From NCBI GenBank assembly GCA_017302505.1, contig JAFLDH010000008.1, forward strand, positions 1 through 54,607: 54,607 nucleotides of DNA, read 5' to 3'. The position numbers were made by a program, and so were the translations under genes. This document shows positions 26,445-34,483 of the stretch, piece after piece (position 1 is the stretch's first letter; the number at the start of each line of letters is the position of its first letter). The notes beneath the pieces were generated by a model. That model was not told the DNA's origin. It made no database searches and was given only the letters and a program-made list of their open reading frames with translations. This stretch comes from Burkholderiales bacterium. GTDB taxonomy: Bacteria; Pseudomonadota; Gammaproteobacteria; Burkholderiales; Burkholderiaceae_C.

Positions 26445-27282
26445 GGACTGCAGCTCCCTGGGGAACGGTGGAAGCCAGCTCGCGCTCGGGCGCAGGCGTG
26501 CGCGAAGGCTCGCGCGAGGCGATGAGGCGGCTGGGCACCATCAGGCGCGGCGTCAGCACCGCGTCGAGCCCACCGGGCACCGAGCGCAGGCGAATGACGC
26601 CGTCGTGCGACGGGCCGCGGCGCTTGAGCACCTGGACGTGGATCTCCCAGTCGAGGGCGAAGCGGGCCATCACGCGCAGCGGCGCGGCCGAAGCCTCGTG
26701 CTGCGCGGCGGCAGGACGGAACAGGAAGACCGGGCCATCGCAGGCCTGCGCACACACCTGCAGGCGGCGGATCTGCTCGGGGCGGGCCTGCGGCAACCAG
26801 GCCACCAGGGCGCCGCAGGCCCCGGCTTTGACGAGCTGTTCGGTGCACCACAGGCGCTCGGCCGGCGTGTCGGCCTGGATCCACACGAGATGCTTCTCGT
26901 CGATGCCGGCGTGGTGCAGGCCGGGTACGTGCGGCGTCTTGGGCGGGCCCACGACGACCACGCGGCCGCCGGCGCCGACGACCCGGCCGAGGGCCGGGCC
27001 GATGACGCGCCACTCGAGCACGGAGGGCTGCGGGCTCAGGACCTCGGAGATGGACTGGCAGGGCCAGCCGCCACCTGGCAGCTCGGCATCGAGCTCCGCG
27101 AAGCCGCTCGGCGTGACCGGGCCGCTCTGCGTGCCGAGGTCGGTACCGCGCCAGAGGGCCTGTTCGACCTCAGGCGGCAGCTCGCCCGGCTGGGAGCGCC
27201 GGGCGCGAGATCGCGATGGGTGAGCGAAGCCCTGGGCCGGCAGCCCATCGTCGTCGCCGGCCCATGACAGGACAGCGGACAT
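26386..27282 (-). CDS. imuA: ImuA, translesion synthesis-associated RecA-like protein
   Basis: 298 residues from the ATG at 27282. The family's opening (ELPPEVEQALWRGTDLG, FAELDAELPGGGWP, EVLSPQPSVLEWR) is easily seen. A RecA/SulA-like core follows (VVVVGPPKTPHVPG, LVWIQADTPAERLWCTEQ). The tail is Arg/Pro rich. It is the first gene of the imuA-imuB-dnaE2 mutasome. A LexA-like box at 27296-27311 ends only 13 bp before the start, which would block transcription or fit a near-leaderless message. No strong ribosome site is visible. Confidence 0.92.
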   Translation of the reverse strand: MSAVLSWAGDDDGLPAQGFAHPSRSRARRSQPGELPPEVEQALWRGTDLGTQSGPVTPSGFAELDAELPGGGWPCQSISEVLSPQPSVLEWRVIGPALGRVVGAGGRVVVVGPPKTPHVPGLHHAGIDEKHLVWIQADTPAERLWCTEQLVKAGACGALVAWLPQARPEQIRRLQVCAQACDGPVFLFRPAAAQHEASAAPLRVMARFALDWEIHVQVLKRRGPSHDGVIRLRSVPGGLDAVLTPRLMVPSRLIASREPSRTPAPERELASTVPQGAAVHALGGTTPSARARRHAPVR

Positions 27283-27295
27283 GGCAAATCATGTA

Positions 27296-27311
27296 CTGTA
27301 TGGGCATCCAG
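27296..27311. promoter_or_regulatory. LexA (SOS) box
   Basis: CTGT-N8-CCAG, one base away from the CTGT-N8-ACAG LexA consensus. The flanks extend the symmetry (TACTG ... CAGTA, 27294-27313). It lies 13 bp upstream of imuA and 122 bp upstream of the divergent SRAP gene, so LexA may control both. Confidence 0.8.
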
Positions 27312-27432
27312 TATTGCACCAGTCCGGCGGCCTTGCCAAGAGGTCGACCAATGCGGGCCTCGAGCGGCCGCTGCGATCGTGACGAAGTGCCCTTCCGTAC
27401 ACTGGTTCGAGCAGACCCGAAGGAGCATCGCC

Positions 27433-28392
27433 GTGTGCTACAGCGCGCAGGTCCAGGCGGACTACAAGAAGTACGTGACGATGTTCGGCGCGGAGATGAG
27501 CATCCGCGAGTTCTACGAGGTGTTCTATCGGCGTGGGCTCGACGCGAAGATCAAGATCCCGAAGGCGGTCGAGGCATCGTTCGCGAACCCGCAGACCGAC
27601 GACGAGCACGCCATCAAGGCATTGATCGACGAGCACAACGACAAGCAGGCGGCGAAGTTCGAAGAGGAGCTTTTCAGGCAGAAGAAGCGCCTGGCCGATG
27701 CCGAGCGGTCACTGCAGTCCAAGCCGACGAAGAAGGCGCAGGAGGACCAGCGCATTGCCTCGGACAAGATCCGGCAACTGATGACGCGGCATGCGGATCT
27801 GAAGCGCACCGAGTTGCTCGATCGTGACAGCCGGATCTATCCGGGCTCGTACGTGCCGGTGATGATCTGGGAGGACGGCAAGCGCGTGATCAAGCCGATG
27901 CGCTACGGCTGCCGGCCCGCCGGCAAGCCGGCCTTCTACGACGTGAAGTTCCCGGGCACCTACAACGCGCGGCGCGACAACCTGCAGGGCTTCTGGAAGG
28001 GCCAGTTCGGCCACACCCACGGCCTCATCGTCGTCAATGCGTTCTACGAGAACGTGAACCGGCACAAGGCCGAGGGGCGCGAGCTCGCGCCCGGCGAGGA
28101 AGTCGAGAACCTGGTGCTCGAGTTCAAGCCGCGGCCCACGCAGGACATGCTGGTCGCGTGCCTCTGGTCGAAGTGGACCGGGCCGGGAGAGCCTGACCTG
28201 TTGTCGTTCGCTGCGATCACGGACGAGCCGCCTGCGGAGGTCGCGGCCGCTGGCCACGACCGATGCATCGTGCCGATCAAGCCAGAGAACGTGGACGCGT
28301 GGCTCAATCCTGCCAATACCTCGGCGGACCGACTACTGGCGATGCTCGAGGACCGTGAGCGTCCGTACTACGAGCACCGAATGGCAGCTTGA
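27433..28392 (+). CDS. SRAP (YedK/HMCES) family abasic-site protein, long form
   Basis: 319 residues. The GTG at 27433 is chosen because AGGAG precedes it and it places Cys at residue 2, the nucleophile that crosslinks to abasic sites in single-stranded DNA. Other active-site residues visible: Asn178 (TYNARRDN), Glu206 (AFYENV) and His275 (GHDRCIVPI). E. coli YedK is about 220 residues; the excess is a charged, probably coiled-coil insertion at about 65-125 (KFEEELFRQKKRLADAER ...). It shields abasic sites from error-prone repair. It is divergent from imuA with a shared LexA box, which fits SOS control. Confidence 0.9.
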   Translation: MCYSAQVQADYKKYVTMFGAEMSIREFYEVFYRRGLDAKIKIPKAVEASFANPQTDDEHAIKALIDEHNDKQAAKFEEELFRQKKRLADAERSLQSKPTKKAQEDQRIASDKIRQLMTRHADLKRTELLDRDSRIYPGSYVPVMIWEDGKRVIKPMRYGCRPAGKPAFYDVKFPGTYNARRDNLQGFWKGQFGHTHGLIVVNAFYENVNRHKAEGRELAPGEEVENLVLEFKPRPTQDMLVACLWSKWTGPGEPDLLSFAAITDEPPAEVAAAGHDRCIVPIKPENVDAWLNPANTSADRLLAMLEDRERPYYEHRMAA

Positions 28393-28636
28393 GACGAAGC
28401 ACGAGGTCGAATTCAAGTCGGGCTCCACTGCCGGGCAGTGGTAGCAGGGACCAAAGAATGCACCGGCACGGTGAGCGGTGTAGAGTTGCGGTAAGGCTCT
28501 CGGCAGGAGCCTGCCGCCCGTCAGTGCGAAGCCGTCATCGGCGCTGCCAGGTGAACTCTTTCGACTCTGGTCAACTTTTCGGCCGGGGCAGCGGTGGACG
28601 GGCGACGCTGGTACCAATGGCTGAGGAGCATCCAGC

Positions 28637-29974
28637 ATGTCACGCGAGTTCGCCCTGCGTCCCTCGTCGATCGAAGGCATCAAGCGTCTTGCCGATCGCA
28701 TCGAGCGAGAGGAATCCATCAAACGTGCCGAGGCCCTGGAGCGGGCGTCCCGCTCCGCCGGGTTCTCGAACTACGCACACGCCCGCCGTTCCCTTGCCGA
28801 ATCCCCCGCGCCCGAGGCGCGGCGGCACGATCTCCACATCACGGCATACTGGCACGATCTACCCACCGGCGAAACTGGCCGAGAGACATTGGTGATCGCT
28901 GTCGACCACCGCCTCGACAAAATGATCGTTCGCAGGCAGTTCGCCAAAAATCGACATCTGCTGGCCTTCCGCCGCAAGGAGAGCGACCACGTCGAGGGGA
29001 AGCAGGTCTTTGGAGATCAGCGTTCCGCTCGCAAGGCCGTGTGCGGCGCAGCCCGCGCGCTGCACTTCATCGATGCAACGGGTCTTCAACCGTACTCGCG
29101 GTCGCTGGTGTCGCCGATCGAGCGCTGGCAGTCGGACCCACTCCCGGGAGCGGACCATGCGAGCACATGGCGCGACGCTGCCTCGGGCGAGCTCGTGATC
29201 ACCGATGAACCCTATCGCCCCGCCATCTCCAGCAGGGACGCCGACCGCTTGACTTGGGCCGCGCGGCATGGCTTGACGCTCAGCGCGTCAGCTTGGCCCG
29301 GTATGTATGCGCCTGGCGCGGGATCGAGCCTGCACGTGCTCGCTCGTGAGCCCCACCTCGCGCAACGGGTCGTGGGTAGCATCGGCCGACTGCGGGCGTG
29401 CCCAGTCGACGAGACGTGGACCGGAACCTCAGCGCCAAGCCGGCCGGTATACCGATCGCCAGTGGAGGCAGCCGGTCGCAAGAGCGTGAGAGCGCCGCGG
29501 GATCCTCGCCTCGCCCGCTCCACCGCAACGACCACGCCGTACGCGCTCGTGATGTCGGGTCACTCGCGCAAACCCACGGGGCGCATGCCGCTCGACGCGC
29601 ACGATGCCGTCGCCCGAGATCTGCGCATGGCGATCGGCAGTGCGGAGTACCGCCCCGGTGTGCGAGAACGGCTCGACCGTGTCCGCAGCGAGCTCGACGA
29701 TTGGGTGCAGGTGGAGTACGACCGTCAGGAATTGGACATGGAGCGCTTCTCCGAGATGTACTACGGGGCGCTGGGCGCGGCTTTCAGGCGGAGACCGACA
29801 GTGGCCGAGCGAGCAGCTTTGCTTGCTGCGATCGGACGGGTCCGTGAACAGCTAGCCCGACGCTATCCAGACTGCGAGCCGCTGCGCTGGCTGATTCGAA
29901 TCATCGACCACGCGCAGCGTTCGGCGCAGAGTTGGTCCGTCGACAAGGGTTCGAGTCCTTCGGCCTCAGCCTGA
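28637..29974 (+). CDS. DUF5623-like protein
   Basis: 445 residues from the ATG at 28637 with GAGGAG upstream. The N-terminus (IEGIKRLADRIEREESIKRAEALERAS, then AGFSNYAHARRSL) matches DUF5623-type proteins, found on accessory regions of proteobacteria and uncharacterised. The same N-terminal pattern (alternating helices then a G-F-x-NYxHA motif) recurs in plasmid-borne proteins. No membrane segment is visible. It stands alone after the SRAP gene; the 244-bp gap contains a hairpin with CCACTGCC/GGCAGTGG arms (28425-28441). Confidence 0.7.
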   Translation: MSREFALRPSSIEGIKRLADRIEREESIKRAEALERASRSAGFSNYAHARRSLAESPAPEARRHDLHITAYWHDLPTGETGRETLVIAVDHRLDKMIVRRQFAKNRHLLAFRRKESDHVEGKQVFGDQRSARKAVCGAARALHFIDATGLQPYSRSLVSPIERWQSDPLPGADHASTWRDAASGELVITDEPYRPAISSRDADRLTWAARHGLTLSASAWPGMYAPGAGSSLHVLAREPHLAQRVVGSIGRLRACPVDETWTGTSAPSRPVYRSPVEAAGRKSVRAPRDPRLARSTATTTPYALVMSGHSRKPTGRMPLDAHDAVARDLRMAIGSAEYRPGVRERLDRVRSELDDWVQVEYDRQELDMERFSEMYYGALGAAFRRRPTVAERAALLAAIGRVREQLARRYPDCEPLRWLIRIIDHAQRSAQSWSVDKGSSPSASA

Positions 29975-30022
29975 CGGCGAGGGGCTGCTAGTTGGGGCCC
30001 TGCGGACGGTCGGGGTACGCGG

Positions 30023-30433
30023 GTGGCGGCCAGCAGACGACCCGTTGCAGACATGCCATTCCCGCAGCGAGTCGCCCGGAGGTCGCCGCTCGGCCCGATC
30101 CTGGACATGGCGAACCGTCTATCCCCCGCTCCCATCCTGATCTCCGAAGAGCAGACTCCCGATGCACCAAACGGCGTGGCCGAAGTTGCGAATCAACTGC
30201 TCGCCCTGGCGCAGATGCGACGCCGCAGTGTCGATGCCGGCGAGCTCGAGGGCTTCGCCAATCTTCGAACGCGTCGGATGCACGTCTCTGCCGCCGACCT
30301 GAGACGGGAACATGGCCGGCCCGCGACGGCCGATGCTCGGAACTTCCGGCCCCAAGCCGGCTGGTCAGAGTGGGGTCTCGAATATCAGCAACGTGGCGTC
30401 GAACTCGCCTGCCGGAGCACCCGGCAAGGCTGA
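30023..30433 (+). CDS. Possible hypothetical protein
   Basis: Up to 136 residues from a GTG at 30023, or shorter from an ATG at 30053 or 30107. The middle (ILISEEQTPDAPNGVAEVANQLLALAQMRRRSVDAGELEGF) has balanced composition and GC-rich third positions, unlike shadow frames. There is no clear ribosome site and the family is not recognised. Otherwise the 603-bp stretch 29975-30577 shows nothing; this gene is tentative. Confidence 0.35.
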   Translation: MAASRRPVADMPFPQRVARRSPLGPILDMANRLSPAPILISEEQTPDAPNGVAEVANQLLALAQMRRRSVDAGELEGFANLRTRRMHVSAADLRREHGRPATADARNFRPQAGWSEWGLEYQQRGVELACRSTRQG

Positions 30434-30577
30434 GCGCAGCCGGCCGATGGACTCGATACTTTGCAGTCGAAGGCCCGATGGTGCTGGCACGGTCCGCCGT
30501 GGCGGTGGCCAAGGGAATGTCTCGAACTCGACCTGCAGCAGCGCCCGAACTGCGGCGACCCGGCTCTGCCGACAAGC

Positions 30578-31033
30578 TCACAGCCCCGGGCGCGGCTCGG
30601 GCAGCCAGTCGGCGCGGGCGCGCCAACGACCTTCGACAGCTGGTTCACCAGCCTGCACCGGCTCCAGCACCAGAACCAGGGCACCTTGTGCAAGACGCGC
30701 CCGCTGCAGTGCGGCTGATGGCACCCGAAGCAGGAAGCGGCCCGGCTGCCCGGGCGGGTGCAGTGCGATCTGTCCCAGGTGCACGCGGTCAGCGGCGCCC
30801 GGCCCGAGGCTCAACAGGGCGCGCCAGACGGGCGGATTCGGGTCCGGGATCGACGCTGGCGTGAAGCTCACCGCCAGCAGCGCTGCATCGGCCGGCGGAG
30901 GTCCCAGCACCACCTGCAGCGCGCCAGCATCGTCGGCAGGCGCGGGGGCCGCCGCGCAGCCGCTGGCACCGGCCCCCGGCAGGACGAGCAACAGGGCCTG
31001 CAACACAGCGAGGGGCAGCCGGCGGCGCTTCAT
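30578..31033 (-). CDS. Secreted protein coupled to the tyrosinase
   Basis: 151 residues from the ATG at 31033, overlapping the tyrosinase stop (31030) as ATGA. The N-terminus has KRRR, a hydrophobic core (AVLQALLLVLPGAGASG) and a Cys in ASGCAAAP, so it is a probable lipoprotein. The rest forms beta-type segments (LLAVSFTPASIPDPNPPVW, GRFLLRVP, LVLVLEP). No family is recognised. Strict coupling suggests a helper for copper loading, folding or localisation of the tyrosinase, by analogy with caddie proteins, though no copper-binding cluster is visible. Confidence 0.65.
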   Translation of the reverse strand: MKRRRLPLAVLQALLLVLPGAGASGCAAAPAPADDAGALQVVLGPPPADAALLAVSFTPASIPDPNPPVWRALLSLGPGAADRVHLGQIALHPPGQPGRFLLRVPSAALQRARLAQGALVLVLEPVQAGEPAVEGRWRARADWLPEPRPGL

Positions 31034-32514
31034 CGCTTCTGTGCGTCCTCACCGAATTGGCGCGCAGCCGGCGCAGTGCTTTGCACCAGCTGCAGTTCGA
31101 GGCCACCCACGCGCAGCCTGTCCTGCCGCGGCGGCCCGCCGCCTTGGCGCACGGCCACCAGCGTGATGCCAATCTCGTCGTCGGAGCCGACGCGTCCGAG
31201 GCCGCGCAGCCGCCGCACTGCGGCAGTGGCGTCGACGAGGAAGGCCGCAGAGCCGGCCTGGCCATGTCCGTGATGGGCGTCGGGGTCGGCGAAGAAGGCG
31301 AAGCTGCCGGCGTAATGGGGATCGGTGATCGGCGTGTTGGCGTCGGCGTCAGGTCGGTTGACGAAGACGCGCACGAACGAATCGCCGCTCGGCGGCTGCT
31401 CGACGCCCCGCACCCGCAGCACGAGCCGCACGTCAGGGCCGCTGGCGGCACCCGCGGCCGCCGCTGCACCGCTCAGGCGCAGCACCTGGCTGGTGGCGCC
31501 GCCCACGGGCACTTCCAGCGCGCCGGTGCCGGCCAGCGTGCGCAGCGGTCGCAGGGCCGCCGTCCCGCCTTCCTCCAGCAGCTTGCGCAGCGCGATGCGG
31601 TCGAAGCGTTCGATGTCCAGGCCGCGCAGGCCGCAGGAGGTGATGGACGAGGTGTCGAACTGGTAGCTCAGCAGCGGCGCTAGGTTCAGGCTGCCGACGG
31701 TCGGGCTGACCGCAGTGCCGTTGCCATCGACGAACATGCCGGCCAGGCTGAAGTTGTTCCAGGCCGCGTCGTTGGTATTGGCGTGGCCGCGCACCACGTT
31801 CCATTCCCACCAGACACGCTCGATCATGTTGTGGTGCATCCAGAACACCGGGTCGCGCGGCGACTGGAAGCTGCTCATGATGCCGCCGACAAAGCCGTGC
31901 ACGGTGTTGTGCGGGTTGCCTTCCAGCGGCCCGTAGCCCACCGGTGGACGCAGGCCCGGCGAGGCGTCGCTGGCGAACAGCAGGAAGTTCGTTTCGTCGA
32001 GGATGGCGTCCATGACCGCGGGGCCGACCGAACCGTCGCCCAGCGCCGCGGGCGGCACGCCCGCGCGGCCAGACACGAACAGGGCATTGGACGCCGAACC
32101 GAGGAAGGGCGCGGGCAGCGTGCGGTTGCAGGTCCAGTTCCAGTATGGCAACGCAAAGTTCTTGTCGCCGATCAGCGTGCGGCAGATCTGTTCGAAGTAC
32201 AGCAGGTAGGCGCGGTGCCAGGGCAAGAAGAACCAGTTGCCGTGCGGGCAGAAGTCGAAGTGGATTTGCGCCTGGCGGTTCCAGTTTCGCGGGTCGGTGG
32301 AGGGCAGCGCCTTCATCTGCGCCACCGCGTCGCGGTAGCCCTGGATGATCGGGTCGTTGGCGGCCAGCGTGGCCAGGTCGCGCCGGCGCGGCCGGTTGGC
32401 GATTTGCGCGAGCAGCGACTCGCAGCCGCCCAGCGTCAGCGGCACCACGCCGAGCAGTGCGGTGCTGCCCAGCATCGTCAGGGTGGCACGGCGGCCGGTA
32501 TCGATGGTGTCCAT
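31030..32514 (-). CDS. Tyrosinase / polyphenol oxidase family copper enzyme, exported
   Basis: 494 residues from the ATG at 32514 (GGAG upstream). The N-terminus has twin arginines (GRRATLTMLG) and a lipobox ending at Cys31, so it is probably a Tat-exported lipoprotein. CuA ligands: His85, His91 and His100; Cys89 near His91 recalls the thioether of plant and fungal enzymes. CuB ligands: His202, His206 and His227 or His228 (NPHNTVH, FWMHHNM). The C-terminal 200 residues include a beta domain (LRVRGVEQPPSGDSFVRVFVNRP is its start region) like that of plant polyphenol oxidases. It oxidises phenols or catechols to quinones. The upstream 268 bp hold the promoter. Confidence 0.93.
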   Translation of the reverse strand: MDTIDTGRRATLTMLGSTALLGVVPLTLGGCESLLAQIANRPRRRDLATLAANDPIIQGYRDAVAQMKALPSTDPRNWNRQAQIHFDFCPHGNWFFLPWHRAYLLYFEQICRTLIGDKNFALPYWNWTCNRTLPAPFLGSASNALFVSGRAGVPPAALGDGSVGPAVMDAILDETNFLLFASDASPGLRPPVGYGPLEGNPHNTVHGFVGGIMSSFQSPRDPVFWMHHNMIERVWWEWNVVRGHANTNDAAWNNFSLAGMFVDGNGTAVSPTVGSLNLAPLLSYQFDTSSITSCGLRGLDIERFDRIALRKLLEEGGTAALRPLRTLAGTGALEVPVGGATSQVLRLSGAAAAAGAASGPDVRLVLRVRGVEQPPSGDSFVRVFVNRPDADANTPITDPHYAGSFAFFADPDAHHGHGQAGSAAFLVDATAAVRRLRGLGRVGSDDEIGITLVAVRQGGGPPRQDRLRVGGLELQLVQSTAPAARQFGEDAQKR

Positions 32515-32782
32515 GGTTCTCGCTCCAGTGGGGTGGATGCGGACATCTCAGCACCGAGGGGGCGGTGGCACATCCCCAGGGGTGGGGACCGGCACATGGA
32601 CTCCCAAGTTTCTACATCATGCGGGGGTCAGAAGCACCGGCAACAGCAGGCAGGGGCCGAGCGGGCTGCGCTCGCCAAGGCACTGCGCTGCGGCAGGCTG
32701 GATGACCGGCCGGGCCGGCCTGGGCCGCCGAGCCTGCGTTGCCACCGCGCCCGGGGCGGCTGACTTCCAGTTCAGGGCCGGT

Positions 32783-33709
32783 TCAGGGCCGCTGGAGGCC
32801 CTGCGTGTGCAGGCGGATGCGGTACAGCGAGCGGCTGGCGACGATGTAGAGCTGGTCGCGGTTGGGGCCGCCGAAGCACAGGTTGCCGACCTTCTCCGGG
32901 ACGGCGATCTTGCCCAGCGCGGTGCCGTCGGGCGCGAACACCTGCACCCCGTCTTCGCTGCTGGTGTAGACCCAGCCCTGGATGTCGACCCGCAGCCCGT
33001 CGGGCAGGCCGGGTTCGATGCAGGCGAATTCGCGCGGCCGCTGCAGCGTCATGCCCTCGACGTCGAAGGCCATGATGTGGTGCCGGCCGCTGCCGTCCTG
33101 GCGCAGCGCGGCCGAGGTGTCGGTGACGTACAGCACCGATTCGTCGGGCGAGAAGGCCAGGCCGTTCGGCTCCTCCAGGGCCTGCGTTGCGGCATGCAGC
33201 CGGCCGCTGGCCGGATCGAAGCAGTAGACCCGGTTGTGTGCCTGTTCGCTGGGCGCGCGGTGGCCTTCGCGGTCGCTCAGGATGCCGTAGGGCGGGTCGG
33301 TGAACCAGATCGTGCCGTCGCGCCGCACCACCAGGTCGTTGGGGGAATTCAGGCGCCGGCCCTCGAAACGGTCGACCACCACCTGGTCGGGCGTCTGGGC
33401 GTGCACGCCGCCCGGGCCCGCCGGCGTTCGCACGATGGCGCGCCGGCCGTGCGAGCAATGCAGCAGGTCGCCATTGAGGTCGCGCACGTGGCCGTTGGTG
33501 AACTCGACGCCCTCGCGCCAGACGCTCAGGCCCTGCGTGGCCGACCAGCGCAGCATGCGGTTGGCGGGGATGTCGCTCCACAGCAGCGAGTCGTCCTCGT
33601 GCATCCAGACCGGGCCTTCGCTCCAGGTGGCGCCGGTGCACAGCTGTTCCAGCTGCGCTCCAGCGACGACAGCAGCAAAGCGGGGATCGAAGACGGTGAT
33701 GGCGTTCAT
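32783..33709 (-). CDS. SMP-30/gluconolactonase family protein
   Basis: 308 residues from the ATG at 33709; the frame runs on upstream into the b561 gene and is not used. A six-bladed propeller lactonase: metal-ligand candidates Glu31 (WSEGPVW), Asn124 (NSPNDLVV), Asn182 (EEPNGLAFSP) and Asp197 (YVTDT). It hydrolyses sugar or other lactones in the cytosol. It lies seven bases behind the cytochrome b561 gene and is last in the four-gene operon with the Bug protein, sulfatase and b561. The substrate is unknown. Confidence 0.88.
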   Translation of the reverse strand: MNAITVFDPRFAAVVAGAQLEQLCTGATWSEGPVWMHEDDSLLWSDIPANRMLRWSATQGLSVWREGVEFTNGHVRDLNGDLLHCSHGRRAIVRTPAGPGGVHAQTPDQVVVDRFEGRRLNSPNDLVVRRDGTIWFTDPPYGILSDREGHRAPSEQAHNRVYCFDPASGRLHAATQALEEPNGLAFSPDESVLYVTDTSAALRQDGSGRHHIMAFDVEGMTLQRPREFACIEPGLPDGLRVDIQGWVYTSSEDGVQVFAPDGTALGKIAVPEKVGNLCFGGPNRDQLYIVASRSLYRIRLHTQGLQRP

Positions 33710-33716
33710 GGCCGGT

Positions 33717-34469
33717 TCAGGTTCGCGGGTGGGCCGGTGGCGCGGCGCGGCGGATGCCCGGCCCGACCGGCCCGACGGCGTGACCCGGATGCTCGTGGCC
33801 CGGGCCCCAGATGGCCTGGTAGGTGTCCAGGCAGCGGCCACGGCGCTGCCAGATGATGAAGGCGACGGCCAGCACGGACCACCACAGGCCGATGAGCAGG
33901 ACCATCCAGCGCGGCGCATCGGCCTGGCGCAGCCCGGTGGCGGTGCTGGCCAGGGCCAGCAGCAGGACCAGGTAGCCGGCGCCCTTGTGCACGGCCTCGA
34001 AGAGGATGCGCCGCGGGGTCATGTCGTAGTGGTCGCCGCGCAGGTCGCGCACGCGGCCGTCCGGGTGCCGCCGCGGCGCGGTCGGGCCACCCTTGCTGCC
34101 GCGCAGATGGGCGCTCAGCAGTTGCACCAGGGCCAGCGCCGCCACGCTCCACCCCAGGGCAGCGTGCAGCGTGCGGGCCGGCCCGGCCAGGCCGGCGCCG
34201 CGTGCGATCAGGGCCAGGGCCAGCGCCGTCAGCAGCACGGCCAGGTAGTTGGCGATGCGGTGGCCATGCCACCAGGTCGGGTTGTCCAGTTCCTGGGGCC
34301 AACGCTGGCCGGGCGTGACCTTGAAGAAGCGTGCCAGCAGCACCGCCGTCGGCACGGCCAGGCTCCAGGCCAGCACCATCAGCCGGCCATGCCAGGCGAA
34401 CTCCGGCGCGATGGCATGGACCGGCGCGCCGCTGATCGGCTGGCTCAGCCATTGCAACAGCGGCGTCAT
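33717..34469 (-). CDS. Cytochrome b561-type membrane protein
   Basis: 250 residues from the ATG at 34469. It has five to six membrane helices with His in or near them (EFAWHGRLMVLAW, TWWHGHRIANYLA, LHAALGWSV, EAVHKGAGYLVLLL), matching a di-haem cytochrome b561 domain that passes electrons across the membrane. The C-terminal tail is Pro/Gly/His rich. The start is 14 bp behind the sulfatase stop. Coupled to a sulfatase and lactonase, it may recycle redox equivalents in a catabolic pathway; this is inference. Confidence 0.85.
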   Translation of the reverse strand: MTPLLQWLSQPISGAPVHAIAPEFAWHGRLMVLAWSLAVPTAVLLARFFKVTPGQRWPQELDNPTWWHGHRIANYLAVLLTALALALIARGAGLAGPARTLHAALGWSVAALALVQLLSAHLRGSKGGPTAPRRHPDGRVRDLRGDHYDMTPRRILFEAVHKGAGYLVLLLALASTATGLRQADAPRWMVLLIGLWWSVLAVAFIIWQRRGRCLDTYQAIWGPGHEHPGHAVGPVGPGIRRAAPPAHPRT

Positions 34470-34483
34470 GGTCGCAGGCCGCC

